Shown here piece after piece: positions 40,208 through 52,849 of a DNA stretch of 64,000 nt. A program made the translations under genes and the position numbers. The stretch is from Ptiloglossa arizonensis (lineage: Eukaryota; Arthropoda; Insecta; Hymenoptera; Colletidae), in contig NW_027479029.1 in assembly GCF_051014685.1 (NCBI RefSeq), positions 1 through 64,000 on the forward strand, read 5' to 3'. Position 1 is the stretch's first letter, and every line of letters starts with the position of its first letter. A model generated the notes under the pieces. That model did not search any database, had not been told where the DNA came from, and was given only the letters and a program-made list of their open reading frames with translations.

Positions 40208-41631
40208 CGGTGTGTGTATTTTTTCCCTAGGCCATTCTGATTAAGCGTTTGGAGCAGCAGAAGTGCGAAAAATTTGTTTTCTTCTCAACCATTTCTTAGC
40301 TTCAAACTCCCATATCTCGCGAACGGATTGACGTAATCCAAAATTTCCTATTGCATCTGAAAGTAGAAACTCGCCCGATTTCAACGGTATGTGTATTTTT
40401 TCCCTAGGGCATTCTGGTTAAGCGTTTGGAGCAGCAGAATTGCGAAAAATTTTTTGCCTTCTCTACCATTTCTTGGTTTCAAACTCCCATATCTCGCGAA
40501 CGGATTGACCTAACCCAAAAATTCCTATTGCACCTGAAAGTAGAAACTCGCCCGATTACAACGGTATGTGTATTTTTTCCCTAGGCTATTCTGGTTAAGC
40601 GTTTGGAGCAGCAGAATTGCGAAAAATTTTTTGCCCTCTCTACCATTTCTTGGCTTCAAACTCCCATATCTCGCGAACGGATTGACCTAACCCAAAAATT
40701 CCTATTGTATCTGAAAGTAGAAACTCGCCCGATTACAAGGGTATGTGTATTTTTTCCCTAGGCCATTCTGGTTAAGCGTTTGGAGCAGCAGAATTGCGAA
40801 AAATTTTTTTGCTTTCTCAAGCATTTCTTGGCTTCAAACTCCCATATCTCGCGAACGGATTGACCTAACCCAAAAATTCCTATTACACCTGAAAGTAGAG
40901 ACTCGCCCGATTACAACGGTATGTGTATTTTTTCCCTAGGCCATTCTGGTTAAGCGTTTGGAGCAGCAGAATTGCGAAAAATTTTTTGCCTTCTCTACCA
41001 TTTCTTGGCTTCAAACTCCCATATCTCGCGAACGGATTGACCTAACCCAAAAATTCCTATTGCACCTGAAAGTAGAAACTCGCCCGATTACAACGGTATG
41101 TGTATTTTTCCCCTAGGCCATTCTGGTTAAGCGTTTGGAGCAGCAGAATTGCGAAAAATTTTTTGCCTTCTCAACCATTTCTTGGCTTCAAAGTCCCATA
41201 TCTCGCGAACGGATTGACCTAACCCAAAAATTCCTATTGCATCTGAAAGTAGAAACTCGCCCGATTACAAGGGTATGTGTATTTTTTCCCTAGGCCATTC
41301 TGGTTAAGCGTTTGGAGCAGCAGAATTGCGAAAAATTTTTTGCTTTCTCAAGCATTTCTTGGCTTCAAACTCCCATATCTTGCGAACGGATTGACCTAAC
41401 CCAAAAGTTCCTATTGCATCTGAAAGTAGAAACTCGCCCGATTACAACGGTACGTGTATTTTTCCCTTAGGCCATTCTGGTTAAGCGTTTGGAGCAGCAG
41501 AATTGCGAAAAATTTTTTGCCTTCTCAACCATTTCTTGGCTTCAAAGTCCCATATCTCGCGAACGGATTGACCTAACCCAAAAATTCCTATTGCATCTGA
41601 AAGTAGAAACTCGCCCGATTACAACGGTATG

Positions 41632-41641
41632 TTTTTTTTTT
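41632..41641 (+). repeat. Private run of ten T
   Basis: Two substitutions in one monomer join its usual T6 run into T10 with no length change. I see no other copy with this change. Confidence 0.8.
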
Positions 41642-42787
41642 CCCTAGGCCATTCTGGTTAAGCGTTTGGAGCAGCAGAATTGCGAAAAATTTTTTGCTTT
41701 CTCAAGCATTTCTTGGCTTCAAACTCCCATATCTCGCGAACGGATTGACCTAACCCAAAAATTCCTATTGCACCTGAAAGTAGAAACTCGCCCGATTACA
41801 AAGGTATGTGTATTTTTTCCCTAGGCTATTCTGGTTAAGCGTTTGGAGCAGCAGAATTGCGAAAAATTTTTTGCCCTCTCTACCATTTCTTGGCTTCAAA
41901 CTCCCATATCTCGCGAACGGATTGACCTAACCCAAAAATTCCTATTGTATCTGAAAGTAGAAACTCGCCCGATTACAAGGGTATGTGTATTTTTTCCCTA
42001 GGCCATTCTGGTTAAGCGTTTGGAGCAGCAGAATTGCGAAAAATTTTTTTGCTTTCTCAAGCATTTCTTGGCTTCAAACTCCCATATCTCGCGAACGGAT
42101 TGACCTAACCCAAAAATTCCTATTACACCTGAAAGTAGAAACTCGCCCGATTACAACGGTATGTGTATTTTTTCCCTAGGCCATTCTGGTTAAGCGTTTG
42201 GAGCAGCAGAATTGCGAAAAATTTTTTGCCTTCTCAACCAATTCTTGGCTTCAAAGTCCCATATCTCGCGAACGGATTGACCTAACCCAAAAATTCCTAT
42301 TGCATCTGAAAGTAGAAACTCGCCCGATTACAACGGTATGTGTATTTTTTTCCTAGGCCATTCTGGTTAAGCGTTTGGAGCAGCAGAAGTGCGAAAAATT
42401 TTTTGCCTTCTCAACCATTTCTTAGCTTCAAACTCCCATATCTCGCGAACGGATTGACCTAACCCAAAAATTCCTGTTGCATCTGAAAGTAGAAACTCGC
42501 CCGATTACAACGGTGTGTGTATTTTTTCCCTAGGCCATTCTGGTTAAGCGTTTGGAGCAGCAGAATTGCGAAAAATTTTTTGCCTTCTCTACCATTTCTT
42601 GGCTTCAAACTCCCATATCTCGCGAACGGATTGACCTAACCCAAAAATTCCTATTGCATCTGAAAGTAGAAACTCGCCCGATTACAACGGTATGTGTATT
42701 TTTTCCCTAGGCCATTCTGGTTAAGCGTTTGGAGCAGCAGAAGTGCGAAAAATTTGTTGTCTTCTCAACCATTTCTTAGCTTCAAAC

Positions 42788-42804
42788 TCCCGTATCTCGC
42801 GAAC
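42788..42804 (-). other. CENP-B-box-like motif, complete match
   Basis: Equivalent to 39070 at an offset of 3718. Confidence 0.6.
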
Positions 42805-43019
42805 GGATTGATGTAATCCAAAATTTCCTATTGCATCTGAAAGTAGAAACTCGCCCGATTACAACGGTATGTGTATTTTCTCCCTAGGGCATTCTGGTTA
42901 AGCGTTTGGAGCAGCAGAATTGCGAAAAATTTTTTGCCTTCTCTACCATTTCTTGGCTTCAAACTCCCATATCTCGCGAACGGATTGACCTAACCCAAAA
43001 ATTCCTATTGCATCTGAAA

Positions 43020-46000
43020 GTAGAAACTCGCCCGATTACAACGGTGTGTGTATTTTTTCCCTAGGCCATTCTGGTTAAGCGTTTGGAGCAGCAGAATTGC
43101 GAAAAATTTTTTGCCTTCTCTACCATTTCTTGGCTTCAAACTCCCATATCTCGCGAACGGATTACCTAACCCAAAAATTCCTATTGCATCTGAAAGTAGA
43201 AACTCGCCCGATTACAAGGGTATGTGTATTTTTTCCCTAGGCCATTCTGGTTAAGCGTTTGGAGCAGCAGAATTGCGAAAAATTTTTTGCTTTCTCAAGC
43301 ATTTCTTGGCTTCAAACTCCCATATCTCGCGAACGGATTGACCTAACCCAAAAATTCCTATTGCACCTGAAAGTAGAAACTCGCCCGATAACAACGGTAT
43401 GTGTATTCTTTCCCTAGGCCATTCTGGTTAAGCGTTTGGAGCAGCAGAATTGCGAAAAATTTTTTGCCTTCTCAACCATTTCTTGGCTTCAAAGTCCCAT
43501 ATCTCGCGAACGGATTGACCTAACCCAAAAATTCCTATTGCATCTGAAAGTAGAAACTCGCCCGATTACAACGGTATGTGTATTTTTTCCCTAGGCCATT
43601 CTGATTAAGCGTTTGGAGCAGCAGAAGTGCGAAAAATTTGTTGTCTTCTCAACCATTTCTTAGCTTCAAACTCCCATATCTCGCGAACTGATTGACGTAA
43701 TCCAAAATTTCCTATTGCATCTGAAAGTAGAAACTCGCCCGATTTCAACGGTATGTGTATTTTTCCCTAGGGCATTCTGGTTAAGCGTTTGGAGCAGCAG
43801 AATTGCGAAAAATTTTTTGCCTTCTCTACCATTTCTTGGTTTCAAACTCCCATATCTCGCGAACGGATTGACCTAACCCAAAAATTCCTATTGCATCTGA
43901 AAGTAGAATCTCGCCCGATTACAAGGGTATGTGTATTTTTTCCCTAGGCCATTCTGGTTAAGCGTTTGGAGCAGCAGAATTGCGAAAAATTTTTTGCTTT
44001 CTCAAGCATTTCTTGGCTTCAAACTCCCATATCTCGCGAACGGATTGACCTAACCCAAAAATTCCTATTACACCTGAAAGTAGAAACTCGCCCGATTACA
44101 ACGGTATGTGTATTTTTTCCCTAGGCCATTCTGGTTAAGCGTTTGGAGCAGCAGAATTGCGAAAAATTTTTTGCCTTCTCAACCATTTCTTGGCTTCAAA
44201 GTCCCATATCTCGCGAACGGATTGACCTAACCCAAAAATTCCTATTGCATCTGAAAGTAGAAACTCGCCCGATTACAACGGTATGTGTATTTTTTTCCTA
44301 GGCCATTCTGGTTAAGCGTTTGGAGCAGCAGAAGTGCGAAAAATTTGTTGTCTTCTCAACCATTTCTTAGCTTCAAACTCCCGTATCTCGCGAACGGATT
44401 GATGTAATCCAAAATTTCCTATTGCATCTGAAAGTAGAAACTCGCCCGATTACAACGGTATGTGTATTTTCTCCCTAGGGCATTCTGGTTAAGCGTTTGG
44501 AGCAGCAGAATTGCGAAAAATTTTTTGCCTTCTCAACCATTTCTTGGCTTCAAAGTCTCATATCTCGCGAACGGATTGACTTATCCCAAAAATTCCTATT
44601 GCATCTGAAAGTAGAAACTCGCCCGATTACAACGGTGTGTGTATTTTTTCCCTAGGCCATTCTGGTTAAGCGTTTGGAGCAGCAGAATTGCGAAAAATTT
44701 TTTGCCTTCTCTACCATTTCTTGGCTTCAAACTCCCATATCTCGCGAACGGATTGACCTAACCCAAAAATTCCTATTGCATCTGAAAGTAGAAACTCGCC
44801 CGATTACAAGGGTATGTGTATTTTTTCCCTAGGCCATTCTGGTTAAGCGTTTGGAGCAGCAGAATTGCGAAAAATTTTTTGCTTTCTCAAGCATTTCTTG
44901 GCTTCAAACTCCCATATCTCGCGAACGGATTGACCTAACCCAAAAATTCCTATTGCACCTGAAAGTAGAAACTCGCCCGATAACAACGGTATGTGTATTC
45001 TTTCCCTAGGCCATTCTGGTTAAGCGTTTGGAGCAGCAGAATTGCGAAAAATTTTTTGCCTTCTCAACCATTTCTTGGCTTCAAAGTCCCATATCTCGCG
45101 AACGGATTGACCTAACCCAAAAATTCCTATTGCATCTGAAAGTAGAAACTCGCCCGATTACAACGGTATGTGTATTTTTTCCCTAGGCCATTCTGATTAA
45201 GCGTTTGGAGCAGCAGAATTGCGAAAAATTTGTTGTCTTCTCAACCATTTCTTAGCTTCAAACTCCCATATCTCGCGAACTGATTGACGTAATCCAAAAT
45301 TTCGTATTGCATCTGAAAGTAGAAACTCGCCCGATTTCAACGGTATGTGTATTTTTTCCCTAGGGCATTCTGGTTAAGCGTTTGGAGCAGCAGAATTGCG
45401 AAAAATTTTTTGCTTTCTCAAGCATTTCTTGGCTTCAAACTCCCATATCTCGCGAACGGATTGACCTAACCCAAAAATTCCTATTGCACCTGAAAGTAGA
45501 AACTCGCCCGATTACAACGGTATGTGTATTTTTTCCCTAGGCTATTCTGGTTAAGCGTTTGGAGCAGCAGAATTGCGAAAAATTTTTTGCCCTCTCTACC
45601 ATTTCTTGGCTTCAAACTCCCATATCTCGCGAACGGATTGACCTAACCCAAAAATTCCTATTGCATCTGAAAGTAGAAACTCGCCCGATTACAAGGGTAT
45701 GTGTATTTTTTCCCTAGGCCATTCTGGTTAAGCGTTTGGAGCAGCAGAATTGCGAAAAATTTTTTGCTTTCTCAAGCATTTCTTGGCTTCAAACTCCCAT
45801 ACCTCGCGAACGGATTGACCTAACCCAAAAATTCCTATTGCACCTGAAAGTAGAAACTCGCCCGATAACAACGGTATGTGTATTCTTTCCCTAGGCCATT
45901 CTGGTTAAGCGTTTGGAGCAGCAGAATTGCGAAAAATTTTTTGCCTTCTCAACCATTTCTTGGCTTCAAAGTCCCATATCTCGCGAACGTATTGACCTAA

Positions 46001-47179
46001 CCCAAAAATTCCTATTGCATCTGAAAGTAGAAACTCGCCCGATTACAACGGTATGTGTATTTTTTCCCTAGGCCATTCTGATTAAGCGTTTGGAGCAGCA
46101 GAAGTGCGAAAAATTTGTTGTCTTCTCAACCATTTCTTAGCTTCAAACTCCCATATCTCGCGAACTGATTGACGTAATCCAAAATTTCCTATTGCATCTG
46201 AAAGTAGAAACTCGCCCGATTTCAACGGTATGTGTATTTTTTCCCTAGGGCATTCTGGTTAAGCGTTTGGAGCAGCAGAATTGCGAAAAATTTGTTGCCT
46301 TCTCTACCATTTCTTGGTTTCAAACTCCCATATCTCGCGAACGGATTGACCTAACCCAAAAATTCCTATTGCATCTGAAAGTAGAATCTCGCCCGATTAC
46401 AAGGGTATGTGTATTTTTTCCCTAGACCATTCTGGTTAAGCGTTTGGAGCAGCAGAATTGCGAAAAATTTTTTGCTTTCTCAAGCATTTCTTGGCTTCAA
46501 ACTCCCATATCTCGCGAACGGATTGACCTAACCCAAAAATTCCTATTGCACCTGAAAGTAGAAACTCGCCCGATTACAACGGTATGTGTATTTTTTCCCT
46601 AGGCTATTCTGGTTAAGCGTTTGGAGCAGCAGAATTGCGAAAAATTTTTTGCCCTCTCTACCATTTCTTGGCTTCAAACTCCCATATCTCGCGAACGGAT
46701 TGACCTAACCCAAAAATTCCTATTGTATCTGAAAGTAGAAACTCGCCCGATTACAAGGGTATGTGTATTTTTTCCCTAGGCCATTCTGGTTAAGCGTTTG
46801 GAGCAGCAGAATTGCGAAAAATTTTTTTGCTTTCTCAAGCATTTCTTGGCTTCAAACTCCCATATCTCGCGAACGGATTGACCTAACCCAAAAATTCCTA
46901 TTACACCTGAAAGTAGAAACTCGCCCGATTACAACGGTATGTGTATTTTTTCCCTAGGCCATTCTGGTTAAGCGCTTGGAGCAGCAGAATTGCGAAAAAT
47001 TTTTTGCCTTCTCAACCATTTCTTGGCTTCAAAGTCCCATATCTCGCGAACGGATTGACCAAACCCAAAAATTCCTATTGCATCTGAAAGTAGAAACTCG
47101 CCCGATTACAACGGTATGTGTATTTTTTTCCTAGGCCATTCTGGTTAAGCGTTTGGAGCAGCAGAAGTGCGAAAAATTT
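43020..47179 (+). repeat. 4.16-kb copy of 32929-37089
   Basis: Offset is 10091, then 10090 after a one-base deletion in the T run near 43750 (TGTATTTTTCCCTAGGGC). The match ends at 47180, where GTTGTC replaces TTTGCC. It overlaps the start of the 20-monomer duplication at 45593, so the segment that was later tandemly duplicated had itself arrived as part of this older copy. Confidence 0.83.
44379..44395 (-). other. CENP-B-box-like motif, complete match
   Basis: Equivalent to 34289 at an offset of 10090. Confidence 0.6.
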
Positions 47180-49133
47180 GTTGTCTTCTCAACCATTTCT
47201 TAGCTTCAAACTCCCATATCTCGCGAACGGATTGACGTAACCCAAAATTTCCTATTGCATCTGAAAGTAGAAACTCGCCCGATTACAACGGTATGTGTAT
47301 TTTTTCCCTAGGCCATTCTGGTTAAGCGTTTGGAGCAGCTGAATTGCGAAAAATTTTTTGCCTACTCAACCATTTCTTGGGTTCAAAGTCTCATATCTCG
47401 CGAACGGATTGACTTATCCCAAAAATTCCTATTGCATCTGAAAGTAGAAACTCGCCCGATTACAACGGTGTGTGTATTTTTTCCCTAGGCCATTCTGGTT
47501 AAGCGTTTGGAGCAGCAGAATTGCGAAAAATTTTTTGCCTTCTCTACCATTTCTTGGCTTCAAACTCCCATATCTCGCGAACGGATTGACCTAACCCAAA
47601 AATTCCTATTGCACCTGAAAGTAGAAACTCGCCCGATTACAACGGTATGTGTATTTTTTCCCTAGGCCATTCTGGTTAAGCGTTTGGAGCAGCAGAATTG
47701 CGAAAAATTTTTTGCTTTCTCAAGCATTTTTTGGCTTCAAACTCCCATACCTTGCGAACGGATTGACCTAACCCAAAAGTTCCTATTGCATCTGAAAGTA
47801 GAAACTCGCCCGATTACAACGGTACGTGTATTTTTCCCTTAGGCCATTCTGGTTAAGCGTTTGGAGCAGCAGAATTGCGAAAAATTTTTTGCCTTCTCAA
47901 CCATTTCTTGGCTTCAAAGTCCCATATCTCGCGAACGGATTGACCTAACCCAAAAATTCCTATTGCATCTGAAAGTAGAAACTCGCCCGATTACAACGGT
48001 ATGTGTATTTTTTCCCTAGGCCATTCTGGTTAAGCGTTTGGAGCAGCAGAATTGCGAAAAATTTTTTGCTTTCTCAACCATTTCTTAGCTTCAAACTCCC
48101 ATATCTCGCGAACGGATTGACCTAACCCAGAAATTCCTGTTGCATCTGAAAGTAGAAACTCGCCCGATTACAACGGTGTGTGTATTTTTTCCCTAGGCCA
48201 TTCTGGTTAAGCGTTTGGAGCAGCAGAATTGCGAAAAATTTTTTGCCTTCTCTACCATTTCTTGGCTTCAAACTCCCATATCTCGCGAACGGATTGACCT
48301 AACCCAAAAATTCCTATTGCATCTGAAAGTAGAAACTCGCCCGATTACAAGGGTATGTGTATTTTTTCCCTAGGCCATTCTGGTTAAGCGTTTGGAGCAG
48401 CAGAATTGCGAAAAATTTTTTGCTTTCTCAAGCATTTCTTGGCTTCAAACTCCCATATCTCGCGAACGGATTGACCTAACCCAAAAATTCCTATTGCACC
48501 TGAAAGTAGAAACTCGCCCGATAACAACGGTGTGTGTATTTTTTCCCTAGGCCATTCTGGTTAAGCGTTTGGAGCAGCAGACTTGCGAAATATTTTTTGC
48601 CTTCTCAACCATTTCTTGGCTTCAAAGTCCCATATCTCGCGAACGGATTGACCTAACCCAAAAATTCCTATTGCATCTGAAAGTAGAAACTCGCCCGATT
48701 ACAACGGTATGTGTATTTTTTCCCTAGGCCATTCTGGTTAAGCGTTTGGAGCAGCAGAAGTGCGAAAAATTTGTTGTCTTCTCAACCATTTCTTAGCTTC
48801 AAACTCCCGTATCTCGCGAACGGATTGATGTAATCCAAAATTTCCTATTGCATCTGAAAGTAGAAACTCGCCCGATTACAACGGTATGTGTATTTTCTCC
48901 CTAGGGCATTCTGGTTAAGCGTTTGGAGCAGCAGAATTGCGAAAAATAGTTTGCCTTCTCAACCATTTCTTGGCTTCAAAGTCTCATATCTCGCGAACGG
49001 ATTGACTTATCCCAAAAATTCCTATTGCATCTGAAAGTAGAAACTCGCCCGATTACAACGGTGTGTGTATTTTTTCCCTAGGCCATTCTGGTTAAGCGTT
49101 TGGAGCAGCAGAATTGCGAAAAATTTTTTGCCT
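45593..49133 (+). repeat. 20-monomer HOR unit of a recent duplication, copy 1
   Basis: Bases 45593-49308 match 49134-52849 at a constant offset of 3541. Many private variants are shared: CATACCTCGCG (45801/49342), GAACGTATTG (45990/49531), CCTAGACC (near 46424/49965), GCGCTTGG (near 46970/50511), GCAGCTGAATTG (near 47340/50881), CCTACTCAACC, GCATTTTTTGGC, AGACTTGCGAAATATT (48580/52121) and AAAATAGTTTGCC (48943/52484). I found no difference at any site I compared. Upstream, the match breaks at 45592 C against 49133 T. Confidence 0.9.
48805..48821 (-). other. CENP-B-box-like motif, complete match
   Basis: Single complete match in copy 1 of the recent 20-monomer duplication. Confidence 0.6.
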
Positions 49134-52100
49134 TCTCTACCATTTCTTGGCTTCAAACTCCCATATCTCGCGAACGGATTGACCTAACCCAAAAATTCCT
49201 ATTGCATCTGAAAGTAGAAACTCGCCCGATTACAAGGGTATGTGTATTTTTTCCCTAGGCCATTCTGGTTAAGCGTTTGGAGCAGCAGAATTGCGAAAAA
49301 TTTTTTGCTTTCTCAAGCATTTCTTGGCTTCAAACTCCCATACCTCGCGAACGGATTGACCTAACCCAAAAATTCCTATTGCACCTGAAAGTAGAAACTC
49401 GCCCGATAACAACGGTATGTGTATTCTTTCCCTAGGCCATTCTGGTTAAGCGTTTGGAGCAGCAGAATTGCGAAAAATTTTTTGCCTTCTCAACCATTTC
49501 TTGGCTTCAAAGTCCCATATCTCGCGAACGTATTGACCTAACCCAAAAATTCCTATTGCATCTGAAAGTAGAAACTCGCCCGATTACAACGGTATGTGTA
49601 TTTTTTCCCTAGGCCATTCTGATTAAGCGTTTGGAGCAGCAGAAGTGCGAAAAATTTGTTGTCTTCTCAACCATTTCTTAGCTTCAAACTCCCATATCTC
49701 GCGAACTGATTGACGTAATCCAAAATTTCCTATTGCATCTGAAAGTAGAAACTCGCCCGATTTCAACGGTATGTGTATTTTTTCCCTAGGGCATTCTGGT
49801 TAAGCGTTTGGAGCAGCAGAATTGCGAAAAATTTGTTGCCTTCTCTACCATTTCTTGGTTTCAAACTCCCATATCTCGCGAACGGATTGACCTAACCCAA
49901 AAATTCCTATTGCATCTGAAAGTAGAATCTCGCCCGATTACAAGGGTATGTGTATTTTTTCCCTAGACCATTCTGGTTAAGCGTTTGGAGCAGCAGAATT
50001 GCGAAAAATTTTTTGCTTTCTCAAGCATTTCTTGGCTTCAAACTCCCATATCTCGCGAACGGATTGACCTAACCCAAAAATTCCTATTGCACCTGAAAGT
50101 AGAAACTCGCCCGATTACAACGGTATGTGTATTTTTTCCCTAGGCTATTCTGGTTAAGCGTTTGGAGCAGCAGAATTGCGAAAAATTTTTTGCCCTCTCT
50201 ACCATTTCTTGGCTTCAAACTCCCATATCTCGCGAACGGATTGACCTAACCCAAAAATTCCTATTGTATCTGAAAGTAGAAACTCGCCCGATTACAAGGG
50301 TATGTGTATTTTTTCCCTAGGCCATTCTGGTTAAGCGTTTGGAGCAGCAGAATTGCGAAAAATTTTTTTGCTTTCTCAAGCATTTCTTGGCTTCAAACTC
50401 CCATATCTCGCGAACGGATTGACCTAACCCAAAAATTCCTATTACACCTGAAAGTAGAAACTCGCCCGATTACAACGGTATGTGTATTTTTTCCCTAGGC
50501 CATTCTGGTTAAGCGCTTGGAGCAGCAGAATTGCGAAAAATTTTTTGCCTTCTCAACCATTTCTTGGCTTCAAAGTCCCATATCTCGCGAACGGATTGAC
50601 CAAACCCAAAAATTCCTATTGCATCTGAAAGTAGAAACTCGCCCGATTACAACGGTATGTGTATTTTTTTCCTAGGCCATTCTGGTTAAGCGTTTGGAGC
50701 AGCAGAAGTGCGAAAAATTTGTTGTCTTCTCAACCATTTCTTAGCTTCAAACTCCCATATCTCGCGAACGGATTGACGTAACCCAAAATTTCCTATTGCA
50801 TCTGAAAGTAGAAACTCGCCCGATTACAACGGTATGTGTATTTTTTCCCTAGGCCATTCTGGTTAAGCGTTTGGAGCAGCTGAATTGCGAAAAATTTTTT
50901 GCCTACTCAACCATTTCTTGGGTTCAAAGTCTCATATCTCGCGAACGGATTGACTTATCCCAAAAATTCCTATTGCATCTGAAAGTAGAAACTCGCCCGA
51001 TTACAACGGTGTGTGTATTTTTTCCCTAGGCCATTCTGGTTAAGCGTTTGGAGCAGCAGAATTGCGAAAAATTTTTTGCCTTCTCTACCATTTCTTGGCT
51101 TCAAACTCCCATATCTCGCGAACGGATTGACCTAACCCAAAAATTCCTATTGCACCTGAAAGTAGAAACTCGCCCGATTACAACGGTATGTGTATTTTTT
51201 CCCTAGGCCATTCTGGTTAAGCGTTTGGAGCAGCAGAATTGCGAAAAATTTTTTGCTTTCTCAAGCATTTTTTGGCTTCAAACTCCCATACCTTGCGAAC
51301 GGATTGACCTAACCCAAAAGTTCCTATTGCATCTGAAAGTAGAAACTCGCCCGATTACAACGGTACGTGTATTTTTCCCTTAGGCCATTCTGGTTAAGCG
51401 TTTGGAGCAGCAGAATTGCGAAAAATTTTTTGCCTTCTCAACCATTTCTTGGCTTCAAAGTCCCATATCTCGCGAACGGATTGACCTAACCCAAAAATTC
51501 CTATTGCATCTGAAAGTAGAAACTCGCCCGATTACAACGGTATGTGTATTTTTTCCCTAGGCCATTCTGGTTAAGCGTTTGGAGCAGCAGAATTGCGAAA
51601 AATTTTTTGCTTTCTCAACCATTTCTTAGCTTCAAACTCCCATATCTCGCGAACGGATTGACCTAACCCAGAAATTCCTGTTGCATCTGAAAGTAGAAAC
51701 TCGCCCGATTACAACGGTGTGTGTATTTTTTCCCTAGGCCATTCTGGTTAAGCGTTTGGAGCAGCAGAATTGCGAAAAATTTTTTGCCTTCTCTACCATT
51801 TCTTGGCTTCAAACTCCCATATCTCGCGAACGGATTGACCTAACCCAAAAATTCCTATTGCATCTGAAAGTAGAAACTCGCCCGATTACAAGGGTATGTG
51901 TATTTTTTCCCTAGGCCATTCTGGTTAAGCGTTTGGAGCAGCAGAATTGCGAAAAATTTTTTGCTTTCTCAAGCATTTCTTGGCTTCAAACTCCCATATC
52001 TCGCGAACGGATTGACCTAACCCAAAAATTCCTATTGCACCTGAAAGTAGAAACTCGCCCGATAACAACGGTGTGTGTATTTTTTCCCTAGGCCATTCTG

Positions 52101-52849
52101 GTTAAGCGTTTGGAGCAGCAGACTTGCGAAATATTTTTTGCCTTCTCAACCATTTCTTGGCTTCAAAGTCCCATATCTCGCGAACGGATTGACCTAACCC
52201 AAAAATTCCTATTGCATCTGAAAGTAGAAACTCGCCCGATTACAACGGTATGTGTATTTTTTCCCTAGGCCATTCTGGTTAAGCGTTTGGAGCAGCAGAA
52301 GTGCGAAAAATTTGTTGTCTTCTCAACCATTTCTTAGCTTCAAACTCCCGTATCTCGCGAACGGATTGATGTAATCCAAAATTTCCTATTGCATCTGAAA
52401 GTAGAAACTCGCCCGATTACAACGGTATGTGTATTTTCTCCCTAGGGCATTCTGGTTAAGCGTTTGGAGCAGCAGAATTGCGAAAAATAGTTTGCCTTCT
52501 CAACCATTTCTTGGCTTCAAAGTCTCATATCTCGCGAACGGATTGACTTATCCCAAAAATTCCTATTGCATCTGAAAGTAGAAACTCGCCCGATTACAAC
52601 GGTGTGTGTATTTTTTCCCTAGGCCATTCTGGTTAAGCGTTTGGAGCAGCAGAATTGCGAAAAATTTTTTGCCTTCTCTACCATTTCTTGGCTTCAAACT
52701 CCCATATCTCGCGAACGGATTGACCTAACCCAAAAATTCCTATTGCATCTGAAAGTAGAAACTCGCCCGATTACAAGGGTATGTGTATTTTTTCCCTAGG
52801 CCATTCTGGTTAAGCGTTTGGAGCAGCAGAATTGCGAAAAATTTTTTGC
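49134..52849 (+). repeat. 20-monomer HOR unit of a recent duplication, copy 2
   Basis: Second copy, reaching 175 bp into a would-be third unit before diverging at 52850, where GCCTTCTCTACC replaces GCTTTCTCAAGC. It contains one 178-bp marker monomer (50276) and one complete CENP-B-box match (52346). The apparent lack of differences over 3.7 kb, where other copies differ by several substitutions, points to a very recent event or an assembly duplication. Confidence 0.9.
52346..52362 (-). other. CENP-B-box-like motif, complete match
   Basis: Same position in copy 2, 3541 bp downstream of 48805. Confidence 0.6.

Larger units (their letters stand above)
40208..43019 (+). repeat. HOR segment with a two-monomer deletion
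   Basis: About 41100-43900 repeats 37380-40190 at an offset of 3718 (21 x 177 + 1). The two 178-bp monomers here (40717 and 41957) are seven monomers apart. The equivalents at 36645/38239 and 30272/31866 are nine apart, so two monomers were lost after 40717. At 41632-41641 two substitutions turn TGTATTTTTT into a run of ten T without changing monomer length. Confidence 0.8.
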
